This document shows, piece by piece, positions 45,985-54,662 of a stretch of DNA of 64,000 bases (positions are counted from its first letter, which is position 1; each line of letters opens with the position of its first letter). The stretch covers positions 62,001 through 126,000 of the forward strand of contig JACJIB010000002.1 in the NCBI GenBank assembly GCA_014138645.1, given 5' to 3'. Made by a program: the position numbers and the translations under genes. The notes below the pieces were generated by a model. It saw nothing but the letters and a program-made list of their open reading frames with translations. It had not been told where the DNA came from and ran no database searches. This stretch comes from Methylorubrum thiocyanatum (GTDB lineage: Bacteria; Pseudomonadota; Alphaproteobacteria; Rhizobiales; Beijerinckiaceae).

Positions 45985-47997
45985 ATGACCGAGCGCCCGC
46001 AGCCCGTCTTCCCGTCCTCCTCTCCGCTCTCCTCCCGGCCCGCCTTCCTCTACGGCGCGGCGGTGATCGGAGCCGGCGAGACGGTGGCCTCGATCGGCGA
46101 GGCGCTCACAACGGCGGTGCTCGCGCCGGCTTCGGGCGGCTGGCGGCTCGCCGTGGCCGGGACGCTCCCACCGATCCTCGTGTGGATCGCGCTGCGCCCG
46201 TCCGTGCCCGCCGCCCTCGGGGCCGCCGGGGCGGGATGGTGGATCGGGATCGCCGCGGGCTGCCTGATGATCTCGGGGCTGCTGCTCCTCGCCGATGTCG
46301 CGTGGCGCTGCGGCATCGCCCGTCTGGCGCAGAGCGCCGCCCTGCTCGGCGCGGGGCTGGCCGCGCTCCATCCGGTGCCAGCCCATCCCGTGAGCCTGGC
46401 CGCCCTGATCGTGACGGGCTTCGGGCTCTGGGCAGCGGCGCTCCTGCCGGATCTCGCGGTGCTGCGCGACCGCCTCGGCGCCGGGCCGCATCGCCGCACC
46501 CGGCTCTATCGCGCCCTGTCCCTGGGCTGGCGGGGCTCGGCGCTGCAATGGCTCGCCTGGGAGCGGGCCTGCCGCGGGCTCGCCCTGCTCGGCATCCTCG
46601 CGGCGGTGGCGGTGCTGATCGACCTCGCCCTCGCCGCCGCCCTTCGCACGGACCGGCACGACACCTTGCTCCCCATCGCCCTCCTGGTCGAGGCGGTGCT
46701 GTCGGGGGCGGGGCTGATCGCGGCGCTGGCCGTGGTCCTGCGCCGGAGCCTCGGGCTGGGCGGCCTCGTCACCGGCCGGCATCTCGATATCCTGGGTCGG
46801 CTGATCCTCGCCTTCGGGCTGGCCGCCCTCTATTGCCACGTCACCGAGATCGTCACCGCGATCCTCTACGGCGACGCGGCCGAGCGGGCACGCCTGACCC
46901 GCCGGCTCCTCGGTGACGAGGCGCCCGCCTTCTGGACCTTCATGCTCGCCGGTCTTCTCCCGACACAGTTCTGCTGGATCCCCGCCATCCGCCGCAGCCC
47001 CGCCGCCCTCGGGCTGACCGGCGCCCTTGTCGCCTGCGGCCTCGGCGCCGATCACGTGCTCGCCGCACGGATCGCGGCAGCCGGAACGGGCCTGCCGGAT
47101 CGTCTGCCCGAACTGATGGCGGCGGGGGCGGCGGCCCTGGGCTCGGTCGGCCTGTTCGTCTTGGGCCTGCTGCTCCTCTTCCGCCTCGTGCCCCCTGTCT
47201 CGATCGCCGAGACGCGGCGCCTCGCCCTCCTCCACAACCCGCAGGCCGGGCCGTCGCCGCCGCCGATCGGGCATCCGGCGCTGCGAGGGGCCATGCAGGG
47301 GGCGATGCAAGGGGTTGTGCAGGGGGCTGTGCAAGGGGCTGGGCAAGAGCCCGGACAAGGGGCCATGCCACGGACCGGCCGGGACCCGTCGCCGGGTCTC
47401 GTCGCCGTCTTCGCTTCGGAGGCGGGGCTCGCCGAAGCGGCGCGGGAGCTCTCGGCCTCCGATGCGCCGCCACGGCTCGACGCCTTCGGCCCGGTGCCGA
47501 TGCCGGAGGCCGGTGCCGCCCTGCACCGGGACGAGCGGAGCCTGAACCGGTTCGCCCTGTCCGGCGCCTTCCTCGCCGCCGCGGCCTACATCGTCGTCCG
47601 GGCCGCGGGCTTCGTCGGCGAACTGCCCAGCGGGATCGCGGACGGGCTGATGGGCGTGGCGGTGTCCGCCTGGACGCTGTCTCCGTCGCTCTCCTCTCTG
47701 CCTGTCCTGCCGCCCGTCTGGCCGCTCTCCTGGGCCATGGCGGCGGTGCCGGCGCTCTCGGCCGCGGCCGCCGGCGGGAGCGTCGGCATCGCGGTCGCGC
47801 TCCTCCGCGCTCTGCGGGGCGCGAGAACGGGACGCCCGCTTCCGTCGGATCTGGCCGGACACTTCCTTCTCACGGTCGAGCCGGCCTCCGAGCCGTTCAA
47901 CCCGGCCGCCCTCGCCCGGCGCCTCATGAGCTTGCCGGCGAGCGCGGGCCGCCCCCTCGCCGTCTACGGCCCCGCCGCGGGGAGACCGCTCCGGTGA
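45985..47997 (+). CDS. ActC-ActD fusion-like membrane protein (alternative complex III core)
   Basis: Membrane protein of 670 residues. Residues 1-420 have about ten hydrophobic helices and the layout of NrfD/PsrC/ActC quinol-oxidising subunits. After a repeat linker (about 434-462) comes a DUF3341/ActD-like domain: GLVAVFASEAGLAEAARELS, then LDAFGPVPMPEAGAAL, two helices, and HFLLTVEPASEPFNP, which parallels the C-terminal block of ActD. In alternative complex III these are separate subunits beside an iron-sulfur protein (ActB) and cytochromes (ActA, ActE), none of which is here. The stop overlaps the next start as GTGA. Confidence 0.65.
   Translation: MTERPQPVFPSSSPLSSRPAFLYGAAVIGAGETVASIGEALTTAVLAPASGGWRLAVAGTLPPILVWIALRPSVPAALGAAGAGWWIGIAAGCLMISGLLLLADVAWRCGIARLAQSAALLGAGLAALHPVPAHPVSLAALIVTGFGLWAAALLPDLAVLRDRLGAGPHRRTRLYRALSLGWRGSALQWLAWERACRGLALLGILAAVAVLIDLALAAALRTDRHDTLLPIALLVEAVLSGAGLIAALAVVLRRSLGLGGLVTGRHLDILGRLILAFGLAALYCHVTEIVTAILYGDAAERARLTRRLLGDEAPAFWTFMLAGLLPTQFCWIPAIRRSPAALGLTGALVACGLGADHVLAARIAAAGTGLPDRLPELMAAGAAALGSVGLFVLGLLLLFRLVPPVSIAETRRLALLHNPQAGPSPPPIGHPALRGAMQGAMQGVVQGAVQGAGQEPGQGAMPRTGRDPSPGLVAVFASEAGLAEAARELSASDAPPRLDAFGPVPMPEAGAALHRDERSLNRFALSGAFLAAAAYIVVRAAGFVGELPSGIADGLMGVAVSAWTLSPSLSSLPVLPPVWPLSWAMAAVPALSAAAAGGSVGIAVALLRALRGARTGRPLPSDLAGHFLLTVEPASEPFNPAALARRLMSLPASAGRPLAVYGPAAGRPLR
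47287..47370 (+). repeat. 12-bp tandem repeat in the ActC-D linker
   Basis: Seven consecutive 12-bp units, consensus GGGGC(N)(A/T)TGCA(G/A), encode Gly-Ala-(Met/Val)-Gln repeats between the ActC-like and ActD-like parts. The sixth unit is the most divergent. Because each unit is in frame, linker length can vary freely. Confidence 0.85.
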
Positions 47998-49226
47998 GCG
48001 CGGAGGAGAAGGGCGGCGCCGCCCGCAAGGCGGCGGGGGCGAAATCCGCCAGCGGCTACTTCCTCGATCCGGACCGCCGGCCGGCGGCGGCCTTCGCAGT
48101 CGGGATCGGCTGCCTCCTGCTGGCGCTCCACCATGCCGGGCTGTCGCGCCTCACCCCCGCCTATCTCGCCGCCTGGACCTGCCTCCTGGCCCTGCCGGCA
48201 GGGGCGCTGCCCGTCGTCATCATGATCGAGCGCGCGGATGCGTGGCGTCCGCAGCCGGAGACCGCCCTGCTGGAGACCCTGCGCGGCCTGCTGGTGCTGA
48301 TGCCGGTGGCGGCACTCCTCGCCCTGCCGATCCCGTTGGCCGCCCCCCTGCTCTACGCGGGTCCGGGAAGCGCCGGACCGGACGGGCCGCTCGCCCTGTT
48401 CGGGGCCGCGCCGCCGTTCCTCGCCCTCCGTCTCGGCCTCTACTTCGCCCTCTGGACCGGGCTCGCCCTGCTCTTCGCCCGCCGCGGCGGCGAGCCCTGG
48501 GCCAAGGCCGGCCGCATCGACGATGGACGCGCCGTGCTCGGCCTGGGACTCCACACCGTGGTCGGCACGCTGGCCGCGGGCGACCTCGTGATGTCGGTGG
48601 GCACGAACCCGGCGCTGCGCTTTCACGCCAGCGCCTTCGGCCTGCTGGTGCTGGCGGCGTGGTCGAGCCTCGCACTCGCCGCCGCGATCCTCGTCGCGCC
48701 CCCCGATGTCGGGCCGGCCCGGCGTCGCCATGACCGCCTGACGCCGCTCGCCGTGCTGCTCCTCGTCTGGGCCGGCCTGCACCTCGTGCAGTTCCTGATG
48801 CTCGGCGCTGCCGCCGATCCGGAGGCCGCCGCGTGGTACCGGCTGCGCTCAGGGAGCGCCGGCCGCGCCCTGGCCCTGTCCGCCGCCGCGGTGGTCGCGC
48901 TCGCCGCCGTCCTGACCCTGCGCCCCGGCGAGAACCGCACGCGGCTCGTGGCGGCCTTCGCGGTCGCGATCCACCTTGCCGAGCTGTTCTGGTTCGTCAC
49001 CCCGGCATTCCGCGGCAGCTTCCGTATCGGGCTCACCGACGTCCTGGCGCTGGCCGGCCTCGTCGGGCTGGCCATGGGGCTGGCACCGGTCGTCCGGCGC
49101 TTGGTTCCGGGGCTGGCCGTGACCCCCGCATGGCCGGGCCGCGAGCGCGCGCGGTCGGGTGCGCCGGGTTTGGTGGCGGGGGACAGGGCACGCAAGCCGG
49201 TTGTTCGCCCCCCCGAAGCTTCCTAG
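47994..49226 (+). CDS. ActF-like integral membrane protein
   Basis: Protein of 410 residues with about ten hydrophobic helices and short loops. The segment DLVMSVGTNPALRFHASAFGLLV resembles the signature region of ActF, the second membrane subunit of alternative complex III. GTG start overlapping the preceding stop, so the two proteins should be made in equal amounts, as expected for a complex. With the ActC-D-like protein this would form the quinol-handling membrane core only. Redox activity without the missing subunits is uncertain. Confidence 0.6.
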   Translation: MSAEEKGGAARKAAGAKSASGYFLDPDRRPAAAFAVGIGCLLLALHHAGLSRLTPAYLAAWTCLLALPAGALPVVIMIERADAWRPQPETALLETLRGLLVLMPVAALLALPIPLAAPLLYAGPGSAGPDGPLALFGAAPPFLALRLGLYFALWTGLALLFARRGGEPWAKAGRIDDGRAVLGLGLHTVVGTLAAGDLVMSVGTNPALRFHASAFGLLVLAAWSSLALAAAILVAPPDVGPARRRHDRLTPLAVLLLVWAGLHLVQFLMLGAAADPEAAAWYRLRSGSAGRALALSAAAVVALAAVLTLRPGENRTRLVAAFAVAIHLAELFWFVTPAFRGSFRIGLTDVLALAGLVGLAMGLAPVVRRLVPGLAVTPAWPGRERARSGAPGLVAGDRARKPVVRPPEAS

Positions 49227-49277
49227 TTTTCCCTCCCCATCCCGATCGTGCGCGAACGCGAAAAGATCCCGGCCACC

Positions 49278-50099
49278 ATGTGCGAACTGCTCGGAATGAG
49301 CGCGAATGTGCCGACCGACATCCGGTTCTCCTTCGCGGCGCTGGCCCGGCGCGGCGGCGAGACCGGTCCGCACGCGGACGGATGGGGCATCACCTTCTAC
49401 GAGGGGCGCGGATGCCGCTCCTTCCACGATCCGGAGCCGAGTGCCCGCTCCGAACTCGCCAAGCTGCTGCGCCGCTATCCGATCAAGAGCCGCATCGTCG
49501 TCGCCCATGTCCGCAAGGCCAATCGCGGGCGCGTCAGCCTGGAGAACACCCATCCCTTCTCCCGCGAATTGTGGGGCCGGCGCTGGACCTTCGCCCATAA
49601 CGGCCAGCTCAAGGGCGTGAAGCGGCTGCCGCTCGGCCGGTTCGAGCCGGTCGGCACCACCGACAGCGAGCACGCCTTCTGCTGGATGCTGTCGCAGTTG
49701 CAGGAGCGCTTCCGAAAGGCCCCCCGCGCCGCCACCCTGGAGGCGGCGATTGCGGAGTACGCCCTCACCCTGTCCGAACTCGGCGTGTTCAACATGCTGC
49801 TCACCGACAGCCGCGTGCTCTACGCCCATTGCGGCAAGCGGCTCTGCTACCTCACCCGCCGGGCGCCGTTCGGCACGGCGACGCTGATCGACGAGGATTG
49901 GCGGGTCGATTTCGCGCAGGAGACCACCCAGACCGACATCGTCACCGTGATCGCCACCCGGGCGCTGACCCGGGACGAGACGTGGACCGAGTTGGAGCGT
50001 GGCGACACTCTGGTCCTCACCGATGGGGCGGTGCGGGTGCTGAAGGGCACGTCGCGGCGGCGCCCGCGCGCTGCATCGGAGATGCACGGCGCGGCCTGA
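49278..50099 (+). CDS. Class II glutamine amidotransferase (YafJ-like)
   Basis: Ntn-hydrolase of 273 residues. The start ATG is chosen because it places Cys at position 2 (MCELLGMSANVP), the N-terminal nucleophile exposed after Met removal. Other marks are HADGWGITFYEG, the arginine-containing VAHVRKANRG, and FAHNGQLKG. The protein releases ammonia from glutamine, but the acceptor for the YafJ group is unknown. No synthetase gene that could use the ammonia is adjacent; it follows the ActF-like gene by 51 bases on the same strand. Confidence 0.88.
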   Translation: MCELLGMSANVPTDIRFSFAALARRGGETGPHADGWGITFYEGRGCRSFHDPEPSARSELAKLLRRYPIKSRIVVAHVRKANRGRVSLENTHPFSRELWGRRWTFAHNGQLKGVKRLPLGRFEPVGTTDSEHAFCWMLSQLQERFRKAPRAATLEAAIAEYALTLSELGVFNMLLTDSRVLYAHCGKRLCYLTRRAPFGTATLIDEDWRVDFAQETTQTDIVTVIATRALTRDETWTELERGDTLVLTDGAVRVLKGTSRRRPRAASEMHGAA

Positions 50100-50338
50100 C
50101 CTTGATCGCCCGGCGGTCGCTGCCGATTTGCCGCATTCACGTCGCAGCATCGGTCGATCATCTCCCTCATCGGGCGATGTCCGACCGTCTTGTGTGCAAG
50201 CGTGGCAGTATTTCGCGTGGCGCGGGTGTGCTGGGCGGGGCCGATGCGCTACAACTATGTTAAGGACCGTGCCCGGGCTCGCCCCGCGTGCGGCGCCGCC
50301 CCGTCGTTTGCCGACACGCCCCGATCGCGAAGAACCCG

Positions 50339-51073
50339 ATGCGCAACGATACCGAAGCGACCCTGGATCGTCCCGCGATGACAGACGGCCGTCCCAAACT
50401 GTCCGACACGATCCGCAGCCATCTCGGCGATCATCTGCGCAGCGTCTACGACACGCTGGGCGCAGGCGAGGATACGCCGGCCCGCTTCGCGGAGCTGATC
50501 GGCAAGCTCGAAGCGGCCCTGAAGGCGCAGGGCGAGCGGATCGATCCCGAATTCCGCAACGGCCTGCTCGCCGCGGTGCCGTCCTTGCGCGCCTTCGCCC
50601 TGTCGCTGACCTCGAACCCGGCCCGCTCCGACGACCTCGTGCAGGACACCCTGCTGAAGGGCTGGCAGCATCGCGCCCGCTTCCAGCCGGGCACCAACCT
50701 GAATGCGTGGCTCTTCACGATCCTGCGCAACATCTTCTACTCGGATCACCGCAAGCGCGTGCGTGAGGTCGAGGATCAGGACGGCTCCTACGCCGCCCGC
50801 CTCGCCACGGCACCGCATCAGGGCGACCGGCTCGACGTCGAGGATTTGCAGACGGCGCTCGCCAAGCTGCCGCCAGACCAGCGCGAGGCCCTCGTGCTGG
50901 TGGGCGCCGAGGGCGTCTCCTACGAAGAGGCGGCGACGATCATGGGCTGCAAGGTCGGCACGGTGAAGAGCCGTGTCAGCCGCGCCCGCGGCCGCCTTGC
51001 CGAACTCCTCGGCTACGACGAGGAGGATCTCTCCTCCGACCGCTTCATCCAGTCGGCGATGCCCGACGCCTGA
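50339..51073 (+). CDS. EcfG-like sigma factor with NepR-like N-terminal segment
   Basis: ECF sigma factor of 244 residues. Region 2 (about 75-140) reads SLRAFALSLTSNPARSDDLV and PGTNLNAWLFTILRN, and region 4 (about 175-230) reads LPPDQREALVLVGAEGVSYE, both very close to EcfG, the general-stress sigma factor of alphaproteobacteria. Residues 24-59 (HLGDHLRSVYDTL ... PARFAELIGKLEA) match the consensus of NepR, the anti-sigma factor that normally binds EcfG as a separate protein. No PhyR or nepR gene is adjacent, so this is probably a paralogue with a built-in regulatory segment. ATG start chosen at 50339. Confidence 0.85.
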   Translation: MRNDTEATLDRPAMTDGRPKLSDTIRSHLGDHLRSVYDTLGAGEDTPARFAELIGKLEAALKAQGERIDPEFRNGLLAAVPSLRAFALSLTSNPARSDDLVQDTLLKGWQHRARFQPGTNLNAWLFTILRNIFYSDHRKRVREVEDQDGSYAARLATAPHQGDRLDVEDLQTALAKLPPDQREALVLVGAEGVSYEEAATIMGCKVGTVKSRVSRARGRLAELLGYDEEDLSSDRFIQSAMPDA

Positions 51074-51426
51074 TTTTTTTCGGGAAGGCGTAGCGCCGGA
51101 AGGGTCTCGGACGTCATGGTCCGGGATCGGGCGGAAGGCTCGGTCCGCGCGGATCTGCGACACCGGCTCGACGCGACGGACATTCCGGCCAGAGCCCGGC
51201 ATCGCACCGCGGGCGGTGTCCATGCTCCGCGCCGCGGTCTCGCGCAGCCGGCTGAGTGCATCTGTCGAGCATGTGAAGCGGAATTCGGCGCTCCGGGGCG
51301 CCGCGCCAGCCTGCCGAAACGCGCGAGCGGCGCTCGTCCGGAACCCAGTTCAACACGCCGTCGCTTCAGCGGACGGACGGAATCGACCGGCGGGATTGGA
51401 TCGCCCCGCCGGTTCGGCAATCGACG
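51074..51426. other. 353-base convergent intergenic region
   Basis: Between the sigma-factor gene and the MucR gene. A run of seven T (from about 51074) follows a weak GTCGG/CCGAC stem at the sigma gene's end and may terminate it. Nothing else was recognised; open frames here are not conserved-looking. Confidence 0.4.
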
Positions 51427-51963
51427 TCAGGCGGCCTTGCGGCGTCCGCCGGTCTTGCGGCCCTCGCCCGAAGCGGCGCTCTTGCGGCGCGGCTCGGCCG
51501 GCGCTTCCGACACCACCGCGTCCGCGGGTTCCGCGGTCTTCGCGGCGGACTTGCGGCGCTGCTGGCCGAGGCCGAGATCCTTGGCCAGCGCCGAGCGCGC
51601 GGCCGAATAGTTGGACGAGACCGTCGGATAGTCCGCCGGCAGGCCGTAGCGGCGGCGGTAGCCCTCGATGTCGAGGCCGTGCGTGGTCAGGTGGCGCTTG
51701 AGCGTCTTGTAGGGCTTGCCGTCGATGAAGGAGATCAGGGCGTCCGGCGTGATCGACTTCTTGACCTGAGCCGGGGTGGCCCGCTCGACTTCTTCTTCCT
51801 TCGGCGCCTGCGGGGCCGAGAGCGCGACGAGCGCGGCATGAACCTGAACAATCAGGCCCGCAAGTTCGGGCGACGGCAGGGAGTTATTCGAGACATAGGC
51901 CGAGACGAGATCGGCGGCGAGCTCGATACGGTCGATTTGCGAGACCTGATTTGTTTCCGACAT
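51427..51963 (-). CDS. MucR/Ros-family transcriptional regulator lacking zinc cysteines
   Basis: DNA-binding protein of about 178 residues. The Ros/MucR core is clear: DGKPYKTLKRHLTTHGLDIEGYRRRYGLPADYPTV, then NYSAARSALAKDLGLG. At the first zinc-ligand positions, where Ros has Cys-x-x-Cys, this protein has Ser/Ile and Asp, while the two histidines (RHLTTH) remain. Some rhizobial Ml proteins fold without zinc, so the protein may still bind DNA. The C-terminal 45 residues are basic and repeat RRKSAA, like a histone-like tail. AGGA lies 10 bases upstream of the ATG. Confidence 0.88.
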   Translation of the reverse strand: MSETNQVSQIDRIELAADLVSAYVSNNSLPSPELAGLIVQVHAALVALSAPQAPKEEEVERATPAQVKKSITPDALISFIDGKPYKTLKRHLTTHGLDIEGYRRRYGLPADYPTVSSNYSAARSALAKDLGLGQQRRKSAAKTAEPADAVVSEAPAEPRRKSAASGEGRKTGGRRKAA

Positions 51964-52335
51964 TGTACGTGATCCTGTTTTCCCCTCGATTTCGTGAGCT
52001 AAAAGGATTTGAGAAAGTTTCAAGTCCGGTTCTACCGATTTTCCTGGAAATCGACTGCAAAATCGAGAAAAAGCGCCGATCAGACCGATATTGCCAACGA
52101 TCAATCGGGATCAGACCGCAGACTGGCACCGCTCAAGGTGGTGGGTACAAGCTGAGGTTCGATCACAAACGTGTTTGGCCGCGCCCGATTCGCCCATTCA
52201 ACAAATCGTGAGAGACGAGTGAGCGGGAAACCCTGATCTCGCTCGGTCGAGGCCGCCGGCTTTGATCGTCCGCGCCAGTTCAGGATCGATCGCGCCCGCC
52301 GGATCGATCAGGCTCTATCGGCCTCGATCCCGCCT
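51964..52335. other. 372-base intergenic region upstream of the MucR gene
   Basis: The first 110 bases are unusually A/T-rich for this genome. On the minus strand TTGAAA and, 16 bases on, TAGCTC form a weak sigma-70-type promoter candidate near 51995-52025. MucR/Ros proteins prefer A/T-rich DNA and often repress themselves, so this may be its own target. No gene was recognised. Confidence 0.45.
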
Positions 52336-52743
52336 TTACAGGCCCGGCAGTCTCGCCTCATCGTCGGGCTGCTTGGCGGTGCTGCGGCGCTGCCTGCCCT
52401 GCTCGGACAACGACGGCAGGCTGCAGCGGTAGACCACCGTGTCGGGTGGTCCGAGGGCGGCGTGGAGCGGGACCGTGACGGTGTCGCCGGAAAAGCGCCA
52501 GTGGCGGGTGCCGCGATCCCAATACAGCCAGACGGTGGTATCGTGTCCCTTCACGTCGAAGATGGCGGCCTTCTTCGACATCGCCCGCAATGTTCGCGGT
52601 TCGTAGAGACCCTTGCGGCGATAGGCGGCGCGGGCCGCCTCGCCCTGGCGGTCGACGAAGGTGTTCTGAACGATCTGCAGCGTCGCACCGGGCTTGCGAA
52701 GGAATTTCTTGAAATCGCTCAGAGATCGCAAGACCACGGGCAT
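52336..52743 (-). CDS. Hypothetical protein, 135 residues
   Basis: Small basic protein that I do not recognise. It has a mixed alpha/beta composition: LRSLSDFKKFLRKPGATLQI at the N-terminus, an aromatic-rich middle (DTTVWLYWDRGTRHWRF) and a charged, probably disordered tail. There is no signal peptide or membrane helix. Its codon use looks like that of neighbouring genes and no competing frame is better, so I accept it as coding. It sits alone on the minus strand. Confidence 0.55.
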   Translation of the reverse strand: MPVVLRSLSDFKKFLRKPGATLQIVQNTFVDRQGEAARAAYRRKGLYEPRTLRAMSKKAAIFDVKGHDTTVWLYWDRGTRHWRFSGDTVTVPLHAALGPPDTVVYRCSLPSLSEQGRQRRSTAKQPDDEARLPGL

Positions 52744-52923
52744 GGCGTCCTTCCAATCGTCAAGTCACGGACTCATCCTGCCTTGTGCGACGTCACCTTA
52801 GTTCCACCGAGATGACGGTTCTTTCTCACGCGCAAAGATAGTCTTGGGCGATATCCACGGGAAAACGCCGCTGTCCACAGGAGTCGAAGGCACTCAAGCT
52901 CGGCTGTTTGGCGCGGGCGTCTT

Positions 52924-52966
52924 GCCCGAGCCCGGCCTCGGCTTGACCCGCGGGCCGGGCTCGGGC
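52924..52966 (+). terminator. 14-bp hairpin just before the VWA gene
   Basis: GCCCGAGCCCGGCC and GGCCGGGCTCGGGC form a perfect 14-bp, almost pure G/C stem around a 15-base loop. It is followed by GTTTAGG and then the ATG at 52978. It ends only 11 bases before the start codon, so it could be an upstream terminator, an attenuator, or a structure that controls translation. Confidence 0.65.
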
Positions 52967-52977
52967 GTTTAGGCCCT

Positions 52978-54153
52978 ATGCTGCTGCAATTCTTCACGGG
53001 CCTGCGCGAGGCCCGCGTGCCGGTGTCCCTGCGCGAATACCTCACCCTGCTCCAGGCGATGGAGAGCGACCTCGCCGACAAGCGCGTGGAGGAGTTCTAC
53101 TTCCTCGCCCGCACCGTCCTGGTGAAGGACGAGTCCCATCTCGACCGGTTCGATCGGGTCTTCGCCTCGGTCTTCAAGGGGCTGGAGACGCTGGGCGAGG
53201 GGGTCGAGCCCGCCCCCATCCCCGAGGAATGGCTGCGCAAGCTCGCCGAGAAGTATCTGACCGAGGCGGAGAAGGCCGAACTGAAGGCGCTCGGCTGGGA
53301 CAAGCTGTTCGAGACCCTGAAACAGCGCCTCGCCGAGCAGAAGGGGCGTCACCAGGGCGGCTCGAAATGGATCGGGACGGGGGGCACCTCGCCCTTCGGT
53401 GCCTACGGCTACAACCCGGAGGGCATCCGCATCGGCCAGGACGGCAACCGCAACTTCCGGGCGGTGAAGGTATGGGACCGGCGCGAGTTCAAGGATCTCG
53501 ACGATTCTCGCGAACTCGGCACCCGCTCCATGCGGGTGGCGCTCCGCCGCCTGCGCCGCTTCGCCCGCACGGGGGCGGCCGACGAACTCGACCTCGACGG
53601 CACCATCCGCGAGAGCGCCCGCAAGGGCTTCATCGACGTAAGACTGCGCCCGGAGCGGCGCAACGCCGTCAAGGTCCTGCTCTTCCTCGATGTCGGCGGC
53701 TCGATGGACTGGCACGTGGAGCTGGCCGAGGAGCTGTTCTCGGCGGCGCGCTCCGAGTTCAAGCATTTCGCGCACTACTACTTCCACAACTGCCCCTACG
53801 AGGCGGTGTGGACGGAAAACCACCGCCGTCACGACGAGCGCATCCCGCTCCTCGACGTGATCCGCACCTACCCGTCCGATTACCGGGTGGTGTTCGTGGG
53901 CGATGCCTCGATGAGTCCCTACGAGATCGCCCATCCCGGCGGCTCGGTGGAACACTGGAACGAGGAGGCGGGCGAGGTCTGGCTCGGCCGCGTCCTCGAT
54001 CACTTTCCGAAGGCGGTCTGGCTCAATCCCGTCCCGGCCGAGCACTGGGCCTATACCCAATCGATCGGCATGGTCCGCCGGATCTTTTCCGAGCGGATGT
54101 TCCCGCTGACGCTGGAAGGATTGGACGGGGCGATGCGGGCGCTGCTGCGGTAG
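52978..54153 (+). CDS. CoxE-like VWA-domain protein
   Basis: Protein of 391 residues. The C-terminal half is a von Willebrand factor A domain whose metal-binding site DVGGSMDWH has the DxGxS pattern, with the Thr/Asp positions continuing in FVGDASMSP. CoxE-like VWA proteins usually work with a MoxR-type AAA+ ATPase to mature metalloenzymes or remodel complexes. No MoxR gene is adjacent; a ferredoxin gene converges from the right. Translation starts 11 bases after a very stable hairpin. Confidence 0.87.
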   Translation: MLLQFFTGLREARVPVSLREYLTLLQAMESDLADKRVEEFYFLARTVLVKDESHLDRFDRVFASVFKGLETLGEGVEPAPIPEEWLRKLAEKYLTEAEKAELKALGWDKLFETLKQRLAEQKGRHQGGSKWIGTGGTSPFGAYGYNPEGIRIGQDGNRNFRAVKVWDRREFKDLDDSRELGTRSMRVALRRLRRFARTGAADELDLDGTIRESARKGFIDVRLRPERRNAVKVLLFLDVGGSMDWHVELAEELFSAARSEFKHFAHYYFHNCPYEAVWTENHRRHDERIPLLDVIRTYPSDYRVVFVGDASMSPYEIAHPGGSVEHWNEEAGEVWLGRVLDHFPKAVWLNPVPAEHWAYTQSIGMVRRIFSERMFPLTLEGLDGAMRALLR

Positions 54154-54166
54154 CGCCTCGGCCGGC

Positions 54167-54526
<360 letters not shown>

Positions 54527-54662
54527 TCAAGGGGCGGCGTGGCGCCTGCTTGCGGGCGGCGGAGTCAGAATGCAAGCGGGAAGCCGGTGCTTTTCGGTCG
54601 CGCCGCCTCGGTTGTCGCGTGTCCGGCCGCCGGATGTCGGGCTTCGTGGTGCCGCGTTCGTC

